Below, piece by piece: positions 58,197 through 64,000 of a stretch of 64,000 nt of DNA. Numbering within the stretch: the first letter of the stretch is position 1; every line of letters begins with the position of its first letter. The DNA is from Pezicula radicicola (taxonomy: Eukaryota > Ascomycota > Leotiomycetes > Helotiales > Dermateaceae): assembly GCA_003008705.1 (NCBI GenBank), contig PDUO01000003.1, positions 1,372,793 through 1,436,792 of the forward strand, read 5' to 3'. Made by a program: the position numbers and the translations under genes. The notes below the pieces were generated by a model, which saw nothing but the letters and a program-made list of their open reading frames with translations, was not told the origin of the DNA and searched no databases.

Positions 58197-58529
58197 GTTA
58201 TAAGACAAGCTTATAATTCACTCTTCACCTAGGTTTTAGTTTCTGCTTTTGTTGTATACTGCGCTTAGTATTTACTGTTTTATGTAGTTTCCCCTCCCTT
58301 TCCTTTATGTTTTATTGTATACCGTCCTTAGATTTCACTTGTTAGTAAATAACTTTTAGCTTCAATTGGGTGTTTTGTTGTATAACACACTTACAATTCA
58401 CTCTTTACTTAGGCTTCGGTTTATGTCTTCGTTGTGTAACACACCAGGGTTACTATTATATTAAGCTTCCCCTCTGTTTCCTTTATATTTTATTACATGA
58501 CACACTTAGAATTCACTATCTAGTAAAGT
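58197..58529. repeat. two diverged direct repeats of ~155 bp
   Basis: Copy A (58197-58351) and copy B (58376-58529) share, in order: (A)CTT(A)-AATTCACTCTT-AC-TAGG, a TGTTGTAT/CGTTGTGTAAC block, CCCCTC--TTTCCTTTAT-TTTTATT, and a terminal TTAGA-TTCAC--G/CTAGTAAA. Both are AT-rich and non-coding. Likely part of a decayed repeat family. Confidence 0.7.
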
Positions 58530-59045
58530 CTCTGTCAGCCATTAAGACCCATTTTTGTCAAGTGTCAGTATATCCTCATTTTGGATTATAATTGCTTCTT
58601 CTTTTTCGGGCCTTTCGCTCAGGTCTCTATCAACGCTGTTTTCTATTGTAGCACTCTACGCGCAATGCCTTCGCATCCGCAATGTCTTATTTTATATGGG
58701 AATACGGTTCCAATTGATGCTCAGCTTTTGTATATAAAGGCCTACTGCCTCCCACTCACTTTTCAGAATCAGACAATTCAGACTCTCATTCAATTTCCCA
58801 CATATTGTTCTCGAGGGTTCACAGTTTCCTTTTCACTATATCAAACTACTTTATATATCGTTTCTATAAACATTATATATAATTCTTATTACTTAGTACA
58901 GAAACATATAACTTCATCATAGTCGATCCTAGAAGAGTAAAAAGTACTAGGACATTAAAAAGAGAGAATAATAAGCTTAGTGAGTTTTTTATTAATAAGC
59001 TCCAGTAGGTAACAGTTTTTACTTTGTTATATAGTACAAATAATA

Positions 59046-59102
<57 letters not shown>

Positions 59103-60191
59103 GCACTAACTCCAATCTATCTACTAGTAATACTACTATTCTCTAAACCCGTAAAACCCTAAATTCCATCTCTTTAACACCCCTATAATTCCCAACCTCA
59201 TCTACCACTCCTAAAATCCTCCCATTCATCTCAACCCAAAACCTCTCAATCTCTACTTTTCTCCTCGCTTAACTTTACAAATCACAAATTCACTTCCCAT
59301 TACAAAATAAAACACTCCCTTTATTCCGAACTTTGCCTATACACTCATCTCAAACATCAATTCCTCAAATTTAAAAAGTTATAGCTCGTAATAGAGATCA
59401 TATTTCGAATATATATTAAGGAGAAGGAATCGCTTAGTGAATTATCCTAGGGTTTTAAGCATGCGTGGGAGTTTGGAATTTGGAAGCGGGATTTTAAGAT
59501 GGTTATGTTTTTGTTAGATGTTGGGAGGGGAGTGGGAAGTATGCGATTTAGATGTGCGAGTTGTAGTGTGGTTGGGTTGAGGGAAGATAGAGGAACGAGG
59601 GCAAAGGTGGAGGTTCTGGTATAAGCGAGAATGGTTGAAGCCACAGTATTACTTGAAGTGTATGAAATTTAGGGTATGATCAGTTGGAATAGACTGTGAG
59701 GTGAGCTTGGTTCTAACTCGAGTAAATTGTGTAAGACGTCATGGTACGGAGGATAGTATTCAAGCGAGATGGAGGAGTTTTGTGTGGATAGTAAGATGGG
59801 GACATGCGCGTGGGTATTGCAAGTTGGGTACTGGGATTCAGTCACAGAAAGTAGGCGACCAAAGAAACAGTTGAGTAAGGCAGTAGTTATTGAAGTGCCT
59901 ATGTTACATGGTACCACTAAACCGACACAGGCAAAGAAAGGTTGGAACCGCTATTAAGCAAGCTCCGTTGATGAACACAGGGCTTTCCCTCTACCAACTG
60001 CAAAGAGTGAGCAGTTGGTACAGTATCTTTCCCTCGTAAGTGCAGATCAATTGAAACCTTTTTATGCGATGCAATAGAAGAGTCGTTGACATGCTAAACA
60101 TTTTCCCCACCACCATGCATATGAAATCTCGAAGATGGATGGTGAATTATTTCTCTTTTGTTGTTTTTGCTTTTGGAAGATTTAGACACAT
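58530..60191. other. AT-rich intergenic, no gene
   Basis: Contains a CTA microsatellite (listed). The last kilobase returns to ordinary composition as 3' region of RPS0. No gene is supported. Confidence 0.5.
59047..59102. repeat. (CTA)n microsatellite
   Basis: Three CCA units then about fifteen CTA units, ending at CTG. Likely polymorphic in length. Confidence 0.95.
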
Positions 60192-61202
60192 TTACCAGGT
60201 GCTCTCGCCAGCTCCCTCAGTAGCCCATTCGGTGGTGGCAGCTGGGGTAGTGCTTGCAGCCCAGTCAGCGCCATCAGCACCAGGAGCGGCAGCGTCCCAG
60301 TTGGTAGCGGCAGCACCAGCAGCGGGGGTTCCACCGAAAGCTGGAGTAGCGTTGACTTCCCAGTCAGTTCCACCAAAGCCAGTATCAAGTGGGGCAGCCT
60401 ATTGAAGATGTCAGTTTTTTCTTCTTTTTTGTAAAAAATTCCGGTTCGGGGCAAACGTACCTCAACTTCCTTGGTAGCCTCCTCAGCGATCTCCTTGTTC
60501 TCCTCAGCCTCAGGGTCACGGTAGAAGTACAAATCAACCATGACGTCCCAATCAGCCTCACGGCTGGCAATGGAACCTCTCAATCTGAGGACCTCACGAG
60601 CCAACATCCACCAAACCAAACCAATAGCGTGACGACCCTTGTTGTTGGTTGGGATGGCAACATCGACGAACTCAGTTGGGGAGTCTGTGTCGCAGAGGGC
60701 AATGACGGGAATGTTAACGTAAGAAGCCTCCTTGATAGCCTGGGCATCGGTGCGGGGGTCGGTGACGATGATCAAGCGTGGCTCCTTGAAAGAGCGGGTG
60801 ATGTAGTTGGTGAAGTTACCAGGGGTGAAACGACCAGCAATGGCAACCGCTCCAGTGTGGGCGGCGAACTTGAGGACAGCACGTTGACCGTATGGACGAG
60901 CAGAGATCACACAGATATCGGCGGGGTTGTCGACTGCTGCGATAATGCGGGCAGCAAGGACGATCTTCTCCCTGTATTGCGCATCTGTTAGATTCGGTAT
61001 AATCGCCAGCACAATATATCTGTTCTACGCACCAGGTCTTGCCAATGTTAATGACATTGATTCCATCAGGGCGAGTCTTGAAGAGGTATGGCTCCATGTG
61101 AACCTGCAAGTTCTTGGATCCGAGGTGGCATTGAGCTGCGAGAAGCATCTCAATGTCCTGGGTGGTGGCATTGAAAATCGGGGGGAGTTGAGAAGGAGCC
61201 AT
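60192..61202 (-). CDS. RPS0: 40S ribosomal protein S0 (uS2)
   Basis: Exons 61202-61033, 60971-60461, 60398-60192; 888 nt, 295 residues. Introns are 61 nt (GTGCGT donor) and 62 nt. Spliced motifs include [95 protein letters not shown] and [20 protein letters not shown]. The C-terminal tail is Ala/Thr/Gly/Trp-rich ([14 protein letters not shown]...[10 protein letters not shown]), as usual for eukaryotic uS2. It is a core 40S protein needed for late pre-40S maturation and contacts uS5 and eS21. Reading through the second intron gives a false Leu/Pro-rich tail. Divergent from MRPS28 over 292 bp, with Tbf1- and Cbf1-type sites. Confidence 0.97.
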
Positions 61203-61338
61203 CTTTGCGATTTGACTGCGAAAGTATCAAATCTTTGGAGATGTTGGAGATGGCGTTTTGGTTGATCGTGAAAAGAAAGCTTGAAGTCGTCACAAAAGTC
61301 CAAAATTCTGTGTGCGCGCCAAAAGATTTCCCGTAGCG

Positions 61339-61347
61339 AACCCTAAC
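61339..61347. promoter_or_regulatory. Tbf1-type site in the RPS0/MRPS28 promoter
   Basis: AACCCTAAC matches the ARCCCTAA element bound by Tbf1, reported to control ribosomal-protein genes in Candida albicans and to be widespread in ascomycete ribosomal promoters. About 140-155 bp from either start codon. Confidence 0.55.
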
Positions 61348-61385
61348 AGGCGCCAAGACGTCCTTGCATGCAAGTCTAGCCTCAT

Positions 61386-61391
61386 CACGTG
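61386..61391. promoter_or_regulatory. Cbf1-type E-box in the RPS0/MRPS28 promoter
   Basis: CACGTG in the context TCACGTGTC. Cbf1 and Tbf1 sites occur together in ribosomal-protein promoters of some ascomycetes; here they lie about 40 bp apart. Confidence 0.5.
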
Positions 61392-61494
61392 TCAGATCTC
61401 GGATGAAAGACGGACCGATATTTGATTTTGGATGATTTCCAGAGAGGACATGAGCAGCAGTTGAGTGAGTAGGTTGGAGCAAGAAGAATCAACC

Positions 61495-62483
61495 ATGCCG
61501 CCCCGAATACCTCTTCTGTCGCGTTTAGGCGCATCGCCTTGTAAGATTAGATCCAAGACCATCTTCAGGTTTCTATTAGACTAATCATCTTTATAGTAGG
61601 CTTCCGACCAGCTCCAACAAATGGCCCTTCTCCTATCGTTTCTGTTGCCAATGCGTCGTCCCTCTCTGCCCAAGCAAAGAGGAGAAGACATCGGGACCCA
61701 TACGCTATAGCCCAGGCGAAGCAAAGAAAAGCAGCAAATATTGCGCGTCAGGAGGAGCTTCGGAAAGAAAGAGAGGCGGCTTTAGGGGATCCCGTACGAG
61801 GTCTTGAGACGCCATTCCTCAAATCATTCGATACTGCAGGCGTAGTTGATGTTACAACTCCAGAGGGAACTGCCATCACTTCAGCATCTGACAAACTCCT
61901 CAACCACTTTCTCAAATCTTCCGAACTTGAGCAATCTTTCGACCACTCCTATCATCTCTCGAAACCCTTCATTCCCAAGATCAGAGATATTGCCGATCCA
62001 GCAAAGGAAGCAGAACGGTTGAAATGGCACGAAGAGAGCCATCAGCGAGCTACTACAGCTCTGTCTCGTATTGTTAGTCTGGCGAATTCAAGTTCGAAGG
62101 ATAAGACGAGGGTGAACATTAGACGTTGCATAGATACGTTTGGTCGTCACGCGACGGATACAGTCTTGAAACCTCGAGCACCTGCTGCTCAATTAGCTGC
62201 GAACCATCCCGAGGAAACTCCTCGCGCTGGCCCTGATACTGGGAGTTCAGAGGTCCAGATCGCCATTTTAACAGCTAAGATCAGAGTCCTAGCAAATCAA
62301 TTGGAGGCAAAGGGTGGACAGAAGGATAAAGTAAATAAGAGGAATTTACGGTTGATGGTTCACAGGAGGCAGAAGCTTTTGAATTACCTGCGGAAGAAGG
62401 AGCGCGGTAGTGAGCGATGGGAAAACCTTATTAGCACTTTGGGGTTGACTGAGGGCACCTGGAAGGGCGAGATCAGTCTGTGA
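61495..62483 (+). CDS. MRPS28: mitochondrial small-subunit ribosomal protein uS15m
   Basis: Exons 61495-61540 and 61600-62483 (or 61597-62483); 309 or 310 residues. The acceptor is a tandem TAGTAG, so two products differing by one codon are possible. The N-terminus (MPPRIPLLSRLGASP) is short, basic and lacks acidic residues, as expected of a mitochondrial presequence. The C-terminal third is the S15 domain: DTGSSEVQIAILTAKIRVLA, KDKVNKRNLRLMVHRRQKLL, NYLRKKERGSERW. Known role: S15 binds 16S-like rRNA early in small-subunit assembly. Yeast Mrps28 is the uS15m protein, and the longer N-terminal region fits it. Shares a divergent promoter with RPS0 and converges on VMA6, 177 bp away. Confidence 0.93.
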
Positions 62484-62660
62484 AGATATGTAAATCACAT
62501 GTAACGGGCTCATGTATAACAGCAAAGGAAAGGTGTACAAAAAAGTCTTCAAATTCATGTCCCAATCTCCGAGCGCCTGCCCACCTAGTAACTACACAAA
62601 CCCATGACTTACGGCAAGCCGGGTTGAAAGGACGAAATGATTAGTGAACATGCTTGCTAT

Positions 62661-63916
62661 TTAGAATACACTGATGTAATTGCCAATCCGTTCCTTTTGG
62701 TTTTGAGCTATGCACTCTGCAATCCAGGTGATATTTCGGATTTCCTGTCGCATGTTAGTATTCTTGCTCCATTATGATCAGCTTGATAGAACATACCTGT
62801 TCCCGGAGTTTCACCCAAGCATACACGATGGCGTACGTAAACTGTCGTGTGAATGCACTCTTCGAGATCTCCATTTCTTTTTGATAGAACATATCTTCCA
62901 AGCTCTTTCCATCCGCCCCAGATCCACCACTCATGTTTCCAGCTCCACCGCTGCCTTGGCCTAAACCTGTAGCATCGAAGTAGGTTTTGTAGTCGTTGAC
63001 ACCTTCGACAGCCAATCTAACACCCTCAATATCATCAGCTCTAGACAGCATCAATGTTCCTTCAGGATAAAGACGTCCAAAACTTGGGTACAACTTCTTG
63101 CGATCGTTCTTTGATAGTTCTGTGCCGAAGGAATTCAAGGTGATGTTGATGGCCCGTCGATCAGCCTCGAATGACAGAATCTCACTCATGACCTCGCTTG
63201 TTGGGGTATCCTTCATCTCTGAATCGGTGTTGATAAAGTGGTAAAAATCCTCCAAGTAGTTTTTATAAAGGGTGTTTCGGACAATCTCAATATTCAACTC
63301 ATCCAAATCCTGATGGCTCAAGCTTCCCTTGAAATAAGGCGCTAGTGGAGTTTCAATCAAGACACTGTTGTACAGCTCTTCGATATTCGTAGCCACACAC
63401 AAAACAGGCATTGTCTCGAACCATCCGAGGGGGTGACATCTCTCCAGCAACTCGCGGGTATCTCGTTCGTGTAATGTACCAGTGATCAGAAGCGCAACGT
63501 TGTCGATCATGTAGCCGTACGTCAAGAAGTCCATGAACTTTGCAAGGGAGCTAGTCGCGTTTGCCCGTAGGTATCGGAACTCGGAGATTAGTTTGTCGTT
63601 GGCTCTAGCTGCGAGAGCAGAGGTCGAAGGGTTTGGTGGGAGGGAGGAGAGGAAATCGCCATAGGCGGGTCCGAGTTGAAGCTTTAGATCTATCGCAGAC
63701 TCAGTAAACCGTGAATTTCATTTACACCCAGCGGTTTGAATTCACCATCGATCGTCTCGCATTGTGTCAAATTGTTATAGTTTTGGCCTGTCAAGAGACT
63801 ATTTCTGTAGCCCCGGACGATGCCCTCAATGTAGCTGCGGAGAAGTTAGCAAGGACTTCTCTTGAATAACAAAATACTCCATACCCATTGTTAACATTGA
63901 AGAAGAGTCCCTCCAT
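62661..63916 (-). CDS. VMA6: V-type proton ATPase subunit d
   Basis: Exons 63916-63885, 63834-63746, 63689-62797, 62744-62661; 1098 nt, 365 residues, the normal length for subunit d. Introns of 50, 56 and 52 nt all restore the frame. Motifs: MEGLFFNVNNGYIEGIVRGY, SLLTGQNYNNLTQCETIDDL, LQLGPAYGDFL, KFMDFLTYGYMIDNVALLIT, HPLGWFETMPVL, FFDATGLGQG-like segment with a Gly/Ser insert, and the end IRNITWIAECIAQNQKERI. Subunit d sits on the c-ring of the membrane V0 sector and couples it to the V1 stalk, so it is needed for acidifying vacuoles. The Gly/Ser-rich insert (GSGGAGNMSGGSGADGKS) near residue 305 is a filamentous-fungal trait. Confidence 0.96.
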
Positions 63917-64000
63917 CTCGAAAGTGTTGTGATAGCTTGAACTGTTGTTCAAATTCCTGACGTCGTTGTCGCAGGCGGAGTCGTCAAATGGACTGGAGCT
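63917..64000. other. upstream end of VMA6, 84 bp
   Basis: 5' leader or promoter of VMA6 up to the window edge. Too short to say more. Confidence 0.5.

Noticed and set aside
1..64000. CRISPR arrays, phage genes, riboswitches or bacterial-type operons.
   Set aside because: The window is fungal nuclear DNA with spliced genes; no regularly spaced repeat array or riboswitch-like structure was seen.

Overview
The window is nuclear DNA of a filamentous ascomycete (Pezizomycotina). The evidence is: short spliceosomal introns (mostly 49-90 nt, GT...CTAAC...AG), housekeeping genes of clear ascomycete type (SEC18, LTE1, SPB4, DGK1, RPS0, MRPS28, VMA6), a large PAS-type hybrid histidine kinase, and AT-rich tracts whose dead genes carry TAG stops of the kind left by repeat-induced point mutation (RIP). 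The class Leotiomycetes is my guess from overall protein character and is not proven. I assembled exon structures by hand from splice signals and reading-frame continuity; each total was checked to be a multiple of three.

Layout. 1-2238: two tandem 2EXR-domain paralogues, the first cut by the window edge. 2981-4203: an acetate transporter of the GPR1/FUN34/YaaH family. 6023-9246: a 12-exon M13 metallopeptidase with a 9-nt microexon. 9250-12400: gene-poor, with what looks like a decayed gene. 12405-18772: hybrid histidine kinase. 21637-25303: an unrecognised nuclear-looking protein with internal tandem repeats at protein, exon and 3'-end level. 26472-32726: a dense block of SEC18, a LENG1-like CIR_N protein, a lipocalin-like protein and a small conserved protein. 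34248-39707: LTE1-type Ras-family exchange factor.

39708-47522 is almost gene-free and increasingly AT-rich. It holds a dead MYND-finger gene, a RIP-damaged relic frame and a 294-bp MITE with TA target duplication. A GC-rich oxidoreductase gene (47523-48548) sits alone between two AT-rich tracts. 49763-53507 is conserved again, with SPB4 and DGK1 divergent. An unrecognised four-exon gene with a GC-AG intron (55816-56556) follows a long TATA-containing upstream region. 56557-60191 is AT-rich and repeat-bearing. The right end is housekeeping: RPS0 and MRPS28 share a divergent promoter, then VMA6.

The genes do not form one pathway. The kinase is the only clear sensory component. I found no gene cluster, phage-like element, CRISPR array or obviously new system. 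The most interesting material is in gene structure (microexon, GC-AG intron, repeated intron-exon units, a pseudo-receiver domain in the kinase) and in the RIP-damaged tracts.
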